A DNA stretch of 64,000 nucleotides from Acer yangbiense (taxonomy: Eukaryota > Streptophyta > Magnoliopsida > Sapindales > Sapindaceae). The notes under the pieces were generated by a model. It did no database searches. It worked only from the letters and a program-made list of their open reading frames with translations, and was not told the origin of the DNA. How positions within the stretch are numbered: the first letter of the stretch is position 1; every line of letters begins with the position of its first letter. The translations under genes were made by a program, and so were the position numbers. The stretch spans positions 62,393,959 to 62,457,958 of the forward strand of contig CM017763.1 in NCBI GenBank assembly GCA_008009225.1, given 5' to 3'. Positions 32,413-44,233 of this stretch are shown one piece after another.

Positions 32413-35400
32413 GGTGCTGGACACATTCCAAAAAAATTGTTCAATTTTCTAGATTCAATACTATAATGGAAAATCAACCACAACAACATCAAATTCAACC
32501 AAGACCCATGCTCTATTACATTAATGTAAGCTATTTTCACAAAAATAAAGAACCCAATACACAAATATAAGTAAATAACACATTTTTAACAAGAAAAAAA
32601 ACTAAAAATTCTGCTTGTGAATGGAAAATCAACCACAACAACATCAAATTCAACAAAGACCCATGCTCTATTACATTAATGTAAGCTATTTTCACAAAAA
32701 TAAAGAACCCAATACACAAATCTAAGTAAATAACACATTTTTAACAAGAAAATAACTAAAAATTCTGCTTGTGAACACTAAATTGACCACAACAACATCA
32801 AATTCAACAAACACCCATGATTTATTATGTAAATGTAAACAATTTTCACCAAAATATTACACAAATTCAAGAATTTCGGACATGGTTGACAAGAAATTCG
32901 GACATGGTTGAGAAAAACAATGTTATGAAAGTTCAAAAAATAAAATAAAAAACTCACCTAAAAGCTTCAATGGAAGGAACCCTTGTGGAGTTGCTCAATG
33001 GTGGAGTTGATTAATTTGTATTTGCAAAGGAAGAGAGAACAAAAGAAAAAAAAATTTGGAGAGGGAGAAGAATGAGAGGCTAACGTGAAAAGAGGAAGAA
33101 AGAATGGCGTGAAGACTGATGAGAAGAAGTAAGTAAACAAGAGTTATATAATGAGTAAAAGAGAAAATTTAGTAAGTTGGGGTAAAATGGTACTTACGCA
33201 TGAAAAAAGAGTTAGTTTTGCAATTTTTTCAAAAACGGGTTACATTTCAACAACAGCCTTCCAAAAGGGTTATTTTTCAATAAAACCCTAATAAATTTCA
33301 ATCCTTTCAAGTCAGAAAGATACAACTCCAGGAGTTTCGGAAACCAACCTTGTTTGATATGCAATTGCTCACCATTGTATGCCTCCAAAAGAAAAAGCTG
33401 CAACAAATTAGGAAGGCTGTGAAGGACTCTCATGGGATCATCAGTAAGGTCTGACCGAGATAAATATACCCTGGCTAAATTTTGAAGATTAAAAATCCAA
33501 TCCGGTGGCTTCTTCAAATTTCCTAACAAATAGAGACGCTCGAGGTATTTGGGAGGTGAAGCCACGGATTCTATATCAAAAGTCTCATCTCTATTTGTCA
33601 ACTCTATGCACAAAGTTTTGAGATAATTCATATTTGCAATTGAAGAGAACATATCCTTCCCATTTCCATTAACAAGTTGAACGCCCAACACTCTCAACTG
33701 CCTTAGCTTTTTGAGCTCTTCAAGCATTTTAGAATCCAATCGTACACCACCTAGCTTTCGCAGATCAATTAAGGACCCAAAACCTTCCTGAATATTTGTT
33801 CCTTCTCCATAAGAAAAAATATGAATGTCCGAACGTAAAATTGCTAGATAACGCAACTTTTTCAAATTCTTGATCTCTACTGGAAGCTCACCCACAAGAG
33901 TTTTCTTCAAATTCAAGGTCTCTAAGTTGAGAAGTTTACCTACCGTCTTAGGAAGTATTTTCACTTTTGTATTTTTCAGGCTTAAGTAGTGCAAGTGAAA
34001 AAGGTTTCCCACTCCTTCTGGAACATAATCTATTGGAGCATCTTCAAAGTCTAGCACTCTCATAAGCTTGAAATTGTCTGCAGATAGTGTACTCTTGAAA
34101 GACCGTGGTAGCTCAACTATGTTGAAAAGAAAAAGTGAACGAACCTTAGAGTCGTTAATCCTTTTCAAAACATTATCAATACTTTCACTTATGGTAAGGC
34201 GCCGAGCTTTTAGGCATTCACTCATATTATGTTCATTTAGGATCCGACTGAAACCCAATTCTTTAGTCTTTTTACGTATGATCTCGTGCATCAAATCATG
34301 AACTTGGCAATTTAAAGCTTTTTCTTGAAGTTTTGTCTCCGAAACATGAACCAAGTTTCTTTCAATGAGTTCAGTCAAGTATTCTTGTCCAATTTCCTCA
34401 GGTCCATTGCTATTATCGGATTGAAATTGAACAAATCCCTCAGCTATCCACAAGCGTATTAGTCTCCCACAACCAATTGAATAGCTTTCCGGAAACAACC
34501 CAAAGTACAAGAGACAAGGTTTGAGGAGGTGAGGCAAATCATTAAAACCTTCCGATAAAACTCGGTTGCAACTTCTTAAATGAGGATCGCTTCCTAATTC
34601 TTCACCTAGATTATTGAATAACTTTTCCCATTCTGTGACAATCCGGTTCTTCTTTGATAGGAGACCACCTACAGCTACAATTGCAAGCGGTAGACCTCCG
34701 CATTTTCCCAGGATTTTACTTGACAATTCCTCTAACTCCGGTGGGCAAAACCCATTAGAGTTAAAAGCTTTCATGCAAAAAAGTTGCCATGCCTTATCTG
34801 GAGGCAAGCCTTTAAGAATAGAGTTATGCACAACATCGGTTGGTAGGAAATCAGCAACTACCCTGTTTCGTGTTGTGATGATTAACCTGCTGCTTTTGTG
34901 GTTTTCAGGTAAAGCATGCTCTACATCTTTCCAAAACTCATCTTTCCAAACATCGTCGAACACAATCATGTAACTCTTCTTCTCCAAGTATGTCCGCAGC
35001 ATGTCAATCAGTCCCATCTCGTCCATTGTTTCCATGTTCCCAGGAGCATTCTCTCCGAATGAACCGTAAAGTTTTTGTGTCGTTCTCCTCAGTAGATCTT
35101 CTTTGATGTATGTTTTCCCGACATGGATCCAAGCACAACAATTGAAGTGGTTTTTCAGGTCATTTTTCTTGTAAACACTCGCAGCAAGAGTTGTCTTGCC
35201 CAATCCTCCTGCGCCTACCAACACAATCACTCTACGTTGGGGTATTTTGTTCACCATCAAATCTATAAGTTCTTTTCTTATAGATTCGTAACCCACAATT
35301 TGATCTTCCTCCATGTAATATGAACAAACTCCACAGCCGCCTTGTCGCATAATGTTTCTTGTTTCAACATCGGATTCTTTCTGTATGGAATCCAACCCAT

Positions 35401-35818
35401 AGCGTTTCCTTCTGTCTTGTATCTCGGCAAGTGACTTTTTGATTTCTAGAATATCATTCACAATATTATGGCGCAGTTTTAGCTTCTTTAAGGAGCGATT
35501 GGCTTTACGAAGAATACCAACTATGCCTCTGCCATGAGGAAGTTGGGTCACGGTGAATGCATACTCATCCAAAACATCTTCAATACTATAAGCCACTTCC
35601 CTTACTTGAGCAACCCATAGTTGGACACCATTGTTGTTGTTTCCTTTTAATTCTTCTATTGCTGACCTTCTTTCTGCATCCTTGAGAAAAATTCTTATGC
35701 TCTCCAGTTCTTCTTTGACATATTTGATTTCTTGACGTACACCTCTCAGCAATTTGATTTCTTGGACAAGTAAGTGACCCAACTTGTCAATAACAAGGTT
35801 CACTACAATCTCCGCCAT

Positions 35819-36430
35819 ATCTATCTTTACCTCTTACTTGAGGTCTGTAAATTTCGAACTGTATCTGAAATTCACAGGCGAAGAATTGCATAAGAGAAAT
35901 CCGAGACTTACGAATATATCAAATATACTTTTTAAACTACTATCAAAATGGGTTTGATGGTAAAAGACTGTTCATTCAGACCGACAATGTCTCAATTCGA
36001 GTCAAAATGTTGAGATATATGGTTCAAACTTTATGCATAATGTACTAATTTTAACATGTTTCTTTTAAAGAAAAACAAATTATCACTTTATTAACATGAT
36101 CTCGCAAATTAGGCACTTTGTTACCTCTTATATTTTTTAAGATCAGGAAATTAATTAATCTCTATGCTGTTTCCATTTGGTTTTTTATTTTATTTTATTT
36201 TTTATTTTATTTTTATTTATTTATAAAGAATTTATCGTAAAAAAATCAACATGAATTAAAGTATCCAATTCCCAAATTTTTGAATACAAAGTGGAGTACT
36301 ATCCCACCAAATTAATCCACAATTACTAACACCGTACCCTTATTAGCAAAAAAAAAAAAAAAAAAAAAAAAAAAGGCTAAAAATGAATAATTACAACTCT
36401 AATTATAAATTTAATCTATATTAAATTATA
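35819..36430 (-). promoter_or_regulatory. 5' flank of the RPM1-like NLR gene
   Basis: AT-rich sequence upstream of the minus-strand start codon. It includes a T-rich pyrimidine tract (36178-36225) and a 26-base A run (36348-36373). No reliable TATA element could be assigned, and there is no other gene. Confidence 0.4.
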
Positions 36431-37199
36431 GAGCAAATTACACTAAACCTCCCTGAGGTTTAACCTCTTGCACCCAAAAATAATTTTATCATTAATTGAC
36501 ACTCACACCTCCTACCATTAGGTCAAACTTAACTATTGACTAACTATTACCTTTAAAAGACTAAACAACCCATGATCCCTAAATTAAATTAATAATAAAA
36601 TAATAAAAACATTAAAAAAAAAAATGGATTTCTACTATCCATCTCAAACATGGATGGTGGAGATCAAATTTAATTTTAAATAATTGAAAATTGAATTGAA
36701 TTAGAAAATATATAAATTAAAAGAAAAAATATATATAAAACTAAAACGATTTTAAAAAGCAAAAATAAAAAATAAAATTGCAAAACATGAAAAAAAATTA
36801 TATATCATATTTTATAAATATCATTGATGAATCTCATCTGCACAAACAATGATTTTTTTTTTTTCCGGTTTTTCAATTTTTTTTTTTTTTTTTAGCTTTT
36901 TAAAATTGTTTTGTTTTTAAATTTCTGTTTTATATTAATTTATATATTTTCTAACTCAGTTCAATTTTCAATTATTTAAAATTTTATTTGATCTCCACCA
37001 TCCATGTTTGAGATGGATGGTGGAGATCCATTTTTTTATTTAATTTTTTTTTATTTAATGGTAGTTTATTCTTTTAAAATTAACAGTTAATCAACAGTTA
37101 AGTTTGACCTAACGGCAAGGGGTGTGAGTGTCAATTAATGATAAAGTTATTTATAGATGCAAGAGGCCAAACCTTAGGGAGGCTGAGTGCAATTTACTC
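36431..37199. mobile_element. Mutator-type foldback MITE (769 bp)
   Basis: The termini are GAGCAAATTACACTAAACC at the left and GAGTAAATTGCACTCAGCC on the reverse strand. The arms extend hundreds of bases (both include the TCTCCACCATCCAT motif). The 9-bp duplication TAAATTATA flanks it (36422-36430 and 37200-37208). A related but partial copy is at the right edge of the window (63516 onward). Confidence 0.88.
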
Positions 37200-37874
37200 T
37201 AAATTATATATGTTTACTTTTAATATTGTAAAAGCCTGATAACACATGACAAATTATTATATTTTCATAATTCAAACATTCAGACAAACAATCATACAAG
37301 GTGTGTTAAGGGAATTTTTAGATGATTTTCACAACTTTTTAAACATTAAATATTGTAAACTAAATAATTATGCTAAAAAGAAATATAAAAACATGAACAG
37401 AAAAAATAGAAAATAATAACCTTGAATTATTGAACTGGTTGGTTGAGTCCGGAGGACGCAGAGTAGAGCAAGGTGTTGTCTACAAGGAAATAAAAGAGTG
37501 GAACTCAAGCTGTGAAATTGGGAATCAATCTGCTCTATCTCTCTCTCTCTCAAAAATGTCTGACAGCTAGACCTTATGGTGTTTTGGAATCTCAAAATGT
37601 CTGGGCCGTAAAGTTTTTCTCATGAGAGGCTTGGTTGACTGGGGAGCTTGCACAGTTGCACAGCAGCTTCCTATTCGTCAACGAATTGACGACTGTACCC
37701 CTCTATTTAGAGGTTTGGCAGGCTTATCTTTTTCCTTTCGTTCACGTAGCGTTATAAAACTTTGTCCACACATTTTTTGAGTGGAGAGATATCAGATAAT
37801 TCTTAAATGGCAAGCATTGACTACTATGATCTATGGGTTCCACTGAAGTTATGGTATGTGAGTATGACCTAGTT

Positions 37875-37973
37875 TTTTTTTTTTTTTTTTCATATTACAA
37901 TAATTCGTTCAGGGTTGTATGAGAGAAAGGAGATAAACTCGAACTCACAATCTCGTGGTGTCTTTGTGATGAG
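37875..37973 (-). mobile_element. Short tRNA-derived SINE
   Basis: On the minus strand: a B-box-like GTGAGTTCGAGTTT preceded by CACCACGAGATT, then an A-tail (a T run at 37873-37890 on the plus strand). A 13-bp target duplication GTATGACCTAGTT lies at 37862-37874 and 37974-37986. The same family occurs near 48676 and 57500. Confidence 0.8.
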
Positions 37974-38160
37974 GTATGACCTAGTTAGTGTACCAATTCT
38001 AGCTTTGGGCTTCACGGCACTGCTTTATCCAATATTGGGCATAGATAGACAGTAAAATTTTTGGGCGAGCCCATATTTGAATTAGTGTCTACACTATTTG
38101 TCCATTATCGATATTCGATATTCCTTACTTTTGTTGATTATAATTAAGTGTAACTTACTA

Positions 38161-38421
38161 GTGGGGTACATTTCCAATCTTCCATCACTTGGTGGGTCTA
38201 CTTGTTTACAATGACCCCCCGATACTTTTGATATGTTTTGTGGAAATATTATTACACTATTGGGGTATATTTCTAATTTTCCATCACTTGGTGGGTCTAC
38301 TTGTTTACAATTTCCCCCCATACTTTTGATACGTTTTGTGGAAATATTATTCTCGGTCAATTTAATCTAGTGCTATATGTTTGGTGGAAATATTATTCTC
38401 GGTCAATTTAATCTAGTGCTG
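38161..38421. repeat. Direct repeats of about 100 bp and 36 bp
   Basis: A segment with CCATCACTTGGTGGGTCTAC and TACTTTTGATA is present at 38161-38255 and again at 38264-38355. A shorter piece (GGAAATATTATTCTCGGTCA onward to CTAGTGCT) occurs at 38339-38374 and 38385-38420, directly at the hAT end. Confidence 0.85.
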
Positions 38422-40720
38422 TAAAACAAGGTCGGGCCGGCACGGACAGTGCCATGCCCATTTCCCGTGCCGTGCCAAATTGGCATGGTCAGGAAACGGG
38501 TCGTGATGTGCCGTGACTATTTAAGTTTAGAGAGGTACGGTGTGGCAAGGCCTTATAGGGCCGTGTTGGCCAACGGGCTGGTCTCCTATATTTTTACAAA
38601 AAAATCCAACTTTTAAAAAACAAAATTGAAAATAATTTAAATTCAAAAAATGCAATAATAATAATTATTATCATTACTTTTTTTTTTTTTGAAGCAATTA
38701 TTGCTATTATTATTATATACTATATAGTAACTGAAATGTAAATTAGACTAAAAAAATGAGAGTGATTGAGTAGAATTAATTTGATCCTAACAAAAATAAT
38801 ATAACTATTGAGACATGTATTTCAAAACATGAAAAAAATATATATATATATATATATAGATAAAGAAATGAATTTTATTTACTTATTCAAATTTCAATAT
38901 TACATGATTACCTTGTTAAAAACTTTACCAAGAAAAACCCAGTGAGAAAAAAACTTGGTAAGAGAAAAAGAGTGCAATCGAATTACAAGTACATCACAGG
39001 TATAATTAAAATTTGTTAATGTGTCTTCATTCTTCAGCCCTCATGCTAGTTACTGTCGGAACCCTCATCGACGTATAAGAAATTATTAATTACTTCTTCA
39101 TCCTCCATTTCATGTTGCATCCTCTTTCAAGCATGCTTCTGATCCCAAAGGCATGTTAATACATCCACCATCTAAGGGGTCAAAGAAGTTCTTCTTAGTT
39201 TGATTATACGTCCACTCGTGTTGAATGTCTACTCTGAAGAAATAGTGGACACATGGATAACAAGTACGTCCTATGCTAGTTGTGACAGTACTGAATATCT
39301 GTTACTATGGTTTTTCCACCATAACAGCACATCAAAATTCTGAACGTCCTCTTTCCTGCCACCGGTTGTTTTCAATGTAGAGAACTCAGTTTGAAGGTGA
39401 TTGTTGAGTTTAGCATTTTGAGTTGGTTCTGCAACTTGAGGTTGAGATGAAGAACTTGTTGAGCTACGACTGGAAGAGCTAGGCCTTAGGAGGAGCCTCC
39501 AACTACTCTTCAACGGGCAGGTGTCTTGTTGTTCCGATGGCTGCGTGTTTACGTTGCCAAACTTGCACTCATAAATAAAATAAACTTCGAACAACTTATT
39601 TCGCTAAACTATTCAATAAAATCTAAACTCAAATTATTAGAAATATAACAAAGAAAAGTTTCTAAACTAGATTATTTAATCCTAGGATCTAGTACAACAC
39701 CTAAAGCATAGAGGAAAGGAATAGGCATAGAGGAAAGGAATTTCAACCCAGCAATTTTTAAATTTTACTTTCATGGTGTCAACTGCAAGGCCTAAAATTC
39801 CATCATCTCTATAAGTGGCAAACATTTCAGACATTTCAACAATCTGATGAATTATTGATAAAGATGTGGGGTAATAGACTCCGGAAAAAAGTACGGTGGA
39901 ATCATAAAAAACTTTTAAAAAATTAATAAAATGGTTTGTCACATATCAATCGTTTTGGGATAGTGTTTGACTGCCCTTCTTAGAATTATAAAAACATGTA
40001 ATAATGTTAGCATAATCAATAGTATTTTATAGCATTAATTAAGTTGAGTTCCACCTTACCGGCATATCTGTTTGGAACTTACGGAACTTACAGTATTTGC
40101 CAAATTCTGCCAATCTTGTATTAGAACTGTTAATCCAAGAAATGGCATCTCTAATGCAATTTATATGAATGCTTACAACATTCAAACCATCTTTTACAAT
40201 TAAATTTATTATGTGATATACGCTCCGTTGGTGGAAGAAATAACCCACATTTAGGGAGACATTACTATGCTAAAAAAATTTAATAGATATAGCGTTTGCT
40301 GATGCATTATCTAATGTCAAAGAAATGATGCGATCAAATATGCTATAATTATTTAAAATAGAAGTAATTGTAAAATAAATATGTTCAGTAGTATGTTCAT
40401 AATGTATGTAATGAAAATTAAGAATTTTTTTTTTTTTTTTGTAACTTCCATTCAGAGTCTAAATAGTGTATCGTGACACATAAATAGTCATGTTTGGAAC
40501 ACAATATCGGAAGTTAGTGCAATTGAAACATTCAAATCCTGTAATTCAGTGATCAAACTGCTTCGTGCGGTGTGAAAACATATTTTCAAATTGTTTCTAG
40601 TGGTTGTTCTAGAAACATATTGAAATTGTACGTGGGTTGTATGCTTGTTGGATAAATTCTTCATACCAAACACTGTCACCGAAATTAATCGGCTGATCAG
40701 TCTGTGCAATATATCCCTCT
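38412..40720 (-). mobile_element. Decayed hAT transposon with transposase relic
   Basis: The minus strand carries ordered pieces of a hAT transposase: VSRTTTRNNLKICFHTARSS and ALTSDI (40488-40709), LTLDNASANA (about 40320), HIINLIVKDGLNV and DMPVRWNST (40039-40248), FLKVFYDSTVLFSGVYYPTS (39682-39942), and the C-terminal dimerisation part NFDVLLWWKNHSNRYSVLSQ (39271-39594). Stops and frameshifts separate them. The left terminus near 38412 (GTGCTGTAAAACAAGGTCGG) fits a hAT end with GC-rich subterminal sequence. The matching right terminus was not found, so the right end is truncated or diverged. Confidence 0.8.
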
Positions 40721-41357
40721 CTTTCTCTTACCATACCAATTCCCAATTCATTGTTTTGTTTTGTTTTGTTTTGTTTTACATGTACCGCCCATCAAAGTTC
40801 AAATTGAAAAGTTTATATATAGGGTTTAATGACCACTTTATTTCTATATAGAGAAATAAAAATACATATCAATAAATGCAGTAACTTTTTTCCTTTTATA
40901 GTAATAAAGTGGTTGTTATCCCTATATTTCTGGATCACAGGTTAACAATATCCTTATTTTAATTATATTAAATAATAATAAATAAATAAATAATCAATAT
41001 ATAATTATTTTAATAGATGAAAAACATCATTTTATATAATTTTATCTTAATTTAATTGCTTTTATAATATATATAATATGATATAACTATAAATAACATT
41101 GTTTTTACTCTTTCAATATATTAAAAAAGTATTTTTAAAACAATTTCATTAAATATTTTTTCAGAATATTATTTTCAATTATTCCTACCCGACTGGTTTT
41201 CAAAGTTTTCCAAATTTTGAAAACATGTAAATCAATTACTCGTTTTCAAATGAAAATATATAAAACAAAAAATGAAAACAAAAAACATTACCAAATCTAC
41301 TGAATACTTTATATATATAGTATTCACCAACACATGTGGCATGGTACGTGTGACCTT
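40721..41357. other. AT-rich non-coding stretch
   Basis: It contains a (GTTTT)n run at 40755-40778 and low-complexity AT sequence. No gene or recognisable element was seen; it could be the eroded right part of the hAT element. Confidence 0.4.
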
Positions 41358-41543
41358 AACGTGATATAGTCAGTATAGACAATAGAGAATCCTCATGTTC
41401 AAACTCTGTTAGACACAGTGCACACTTATCCTCCCCGTAGCATAGCGCTGCGCTATGCTACGGGGAGGATAAGTGTGCACTGTGTCTAACAGAGTTTGAA
41501 TTGGAAGATTCTCAACTGTCTATACTATCTATATCACGTTACA
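41358..41543. repeat. Long palindrome with perfect 51-bp arms
   Basis: Positions 41398-41448 and 41450-41500 are exact reverse complements around the single base 41449. The inner part is GTAGCATAGCGC-T-GCGCTATGCTAC. Imperfect arms continue outwards to about 41358 and 41543 (GTCTATACT and ATATCACGTTA shared). The palindrome lies at the left border of the segmental duplication; copy 1 near 17120 has only the outer right arm. Confidence 0.95.
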
Positions 41544-41576
41544 TGCATACTATACTATCAATCCAAATGGATTGGG

Positions 41577-41615
<39 letters not shown>

Positions 41616-44233
41616 GTAATGCTAGTGAATAGTTAGTTACCTTTAATTGTATGTTTTCTAGTCGAATATGATGAGTAAAATATGTTTATTTTGCACACAA
41701 ATTTATCAAGTTTTCTCAGTTGGCTAGCACTTTGGGTCATGGATACTATCAGTTTGGGTCATGGATACTATCAGTTATAACATTACACCAGAATTCTAAA
41801 TAAATCGCAGTGAAGCAGTATTTACATCAACTGACGTTTTATGCGAAGCATATAATAAAATAATGCAATTTATCATGAAAAAATCATTTATAATTGCAAG
41901 TTAATGAGCAGTGAAGGCAAGTAGAATTTCATATACTAACGTAACGTGCAAGTGAATTTAACAGTTATTTGATTTTGGGATGTCGAAATCAACTTTTAAT
42001 TACTTTGATTTTGGCATAATAATTCTTGCTTTTTTGTTAGATCAAAAGTATTCAATTTCGTGGTTGTTTTCATTTCTATTTGGAAAATTTTTATCATGAT
42101 CTTGACTAAAGAAATCAATATGGAAACTCTAATTCAGACTACAATGGAACATTTAACAAAAAAAGAAAAACAATTCTATGTCCTCATAGTTCGATTGTTA
42201 CGTTCCAAAGGTACAATTCTGCCTCCGGAACTCTAAGATCAAGTGTGACCAAACCGGATTCTTCATTGTATCCGAACTGCACTTCCTCTGAATCGACTTG
42301 AATCCTCTTGGGACGAGCTGATGAATATGCTCCGAAGAGGCCACAGCCACGTACTTTCATGTCTGCGGTTGCAGTTCCCTCAGCTTCATCATATCTCAAC
42401 TCCTTAATGGCTCCTCCGGAATTGAACATCTTGATCAGACCGATGGGGGCTAGTTTAGCCTCGTTGTTGGAGAATTCCTTCACAGGGACCACTGTGAACA
42501 CTTCAAATTCTCGCGATTTTAGTGTGATTGGGATTGTTGCATTCTTCGGAAGATAAACTAGCTCTCCTGTGATTCGTATCAGAACAAAGTTTATCAGGAA
42601 AACAAAAGAGGAAACAAAATTCTATTATGATCTACTACGGATGCGAAAACATACCACCAAGATGGGAATATACGATTGTATCGCCAGTCCATTGATCAGT
42701 AGCGAGTCTAGGCAAGTAATCAACATCTTTTGCTCTAACATATCCTGAGATTGTACCGGGTTGTTCATTGTGGATAAGGTTTGTCTTTCCGATTTTACAC
42801 CACCCTGCACCTTGGCAGTTGAAGACCCCCATGACACCAGTGAAATCGTTCAGGTTCCATATTTTCAGAAGACTGTATGCAGCATCAACAACAACACGTT
42901 AAACAAAAGTAGCAGAAGTCTCGAAATCAGATTATTTCTCTCGTCTGTGTGTTACCTTTTTCCGTCTCTGGCAGGATCAGAGAACAAGCAATCCCTTGTA
43001 GGTCTTCCTGGAAGTTTGGCTCTCAATATCGAACCATCAGGAAGTACAAGCTTCTTCAGTAGATTGAAGTCATGCTGTCCAGGCTTGTCACTGCAAGACA
43101 GAGATACAACATTGATGTGAATCCAAATATTGTAAAATTTGATGTGATTCAGAAAATTTATATAAACTCGTATCAAAGTTTCTACCTGACATAAATTGCA
43201 CATCCTCCCACTGCACGAGCTGCTCCGTGGTATTCAGCCATCGGGTGCAGGCTCTGTCATGAGAATTTATTTCAAGGTTACAATCTGAAAACTAGAGATT
43301 ATAAACGAATCTAAATCGGTTAGCTAGCTTACATGGAACATATCCCAGTCTGGCTGCATAAATTCGCCAAGGAAGACGGTGTTGTAAGCAACCGAGGCAA
43401 TGTGAATTGTGTGTGATGCTGAATCTCTTGGCCAGAAATCATCGGATGCCCTTATAACAGCTGTTCGCTTTGCGCTGCATATACATAAATGAAGGTGTCA
43501 TTAGAACATGAAACTTTCAAGAACTTCACAGAGAAGATTTTCATCGTGACAACGTAAATATTACCTGTATAAACCATCTGTATTGTGACTCATACAAGAG
43601 ATGATATCATTGTTGCGGAAGTTTCTCGCGATAGACGCCTCTAATGCCTGATGGTATTTTCTAGTAAGTTTCACTCTTCCACCGTGGCCTGCTCCAAGAG
43701 TTTCGAGTATGTTCTGAACATCAACCTTGACACCATCGATACCAGCTGATGCCAGATACGAGTGAAGTTCATTGTAGAAAGTGAAAACCTTCTCCGGATT
43801 CACAAGTCCAAGCCCATTCTTTGCAAGGCTGTTCAAGCACTCACAGTCCTCGTTATTTTGAACACCTGGAGATGAAACGGGGTATGCCATTTCGGATTCA
43901 TAGTGTTCCATTTCAGTAACTCCAGGTCGAACACCTCCCCAATAGCCTGTTATCGCGTGCCAAACTAAGATGTACTTCAAATCATGGTTTTCTTTGATAT
44001 CGGAGACAATGTGGCATAGTCCTAAAGTGGCATCCTCTACTCTGTGACCCTCGTTGCCGTTTTTCTGAAACTTGTGATTCTCTTTGATATTCGTCAACCT
44101 GTTTGCAAAGCTGAACGACAAGAACCAACATCGCTAAAGATTTTTAAAACGAAAAAGATACCGTAAACAATCAAACACAGCTCCAGTTAAATGCTCACTT
44201 GGCTGAATTGTCAGCTCTATGTTCCAGACCAGT
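41505..44233. repeat. Segmental duplication, copy 2 (partner 17128-20567)
   Basis: Same orientation as copy 1, beginning at AAGATTCTCAACTGTC and losing similarity after GTTCCAGACCAGT at 44233. It retains the empty LINE site (GGTACAATTCTGCCTCC near 42210-42226). A (TA)n run of about 15 units lies at 41580-41610. Confidence 0.9.

Larger units (their letters stand above)
28007..33288. mobile_element. Mutator-like element 2 (Pack-MULE-like, 5282 bp)
   Basis: The ends are GGGTTTTATTGAAAACTAAC at the left and GGGTTTTATTGAAAAATAAC on the reverse strand at the right, with roughly 100 bp of inverted similarity. The 9-bp duplication TAATAAATT lies at 27998-28006 and 33289-33297. The structure parallels element 1: GACGACG-rich zone (28335-28440), palindromic arrays, DUF1985-like start (30450-30539) and transposase relic. 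It differs in cargo: a U-box ligase fragment instead of HYDRA1, plus a LINE 3' end. The target is an NLR exon. Confidence 0.92.
27774..35818 (-). pseudogene. CC-NB-LRR (RPM1-like) gene interrupted by a Mutator-like element
   Basis: Residues 1-843 are encoded at 35818-33290 and the last 74 at 27998-27774; the 5282-bp element at 28007-33288 separates them. The protein has an Rx-type coiled coil (MAEIVVNLVIDKLGHLLVQE), EDVID-like SIEDVLDEY, P-loop GAGGLGKTT, kinase-2 MIVFDDVW, RNBS-B RLIITTRNR, GLPLAIVAVG, a VHDLMHE version of the MHD box, and about ten leucine-rich repeats. Removing the element plus one 9-bp duplication leaves the frame open across the join, giving about 917 aa, a normal length for this class. 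As it stands, translation enters the element and stops at 33212 after 25 foreign residues, losing the last LRRs. Unless the element is spliced or excised, the receptor is probably damaged. Confidence 0.9.

Noticed and set aside
41358..41543. MicroRNA gene from the perfect palindrome
   Set aside because: Complete pairing with a one-base loop does not look like a plant microRNA precursor; small-RNA data would be needed to reopen the idea.
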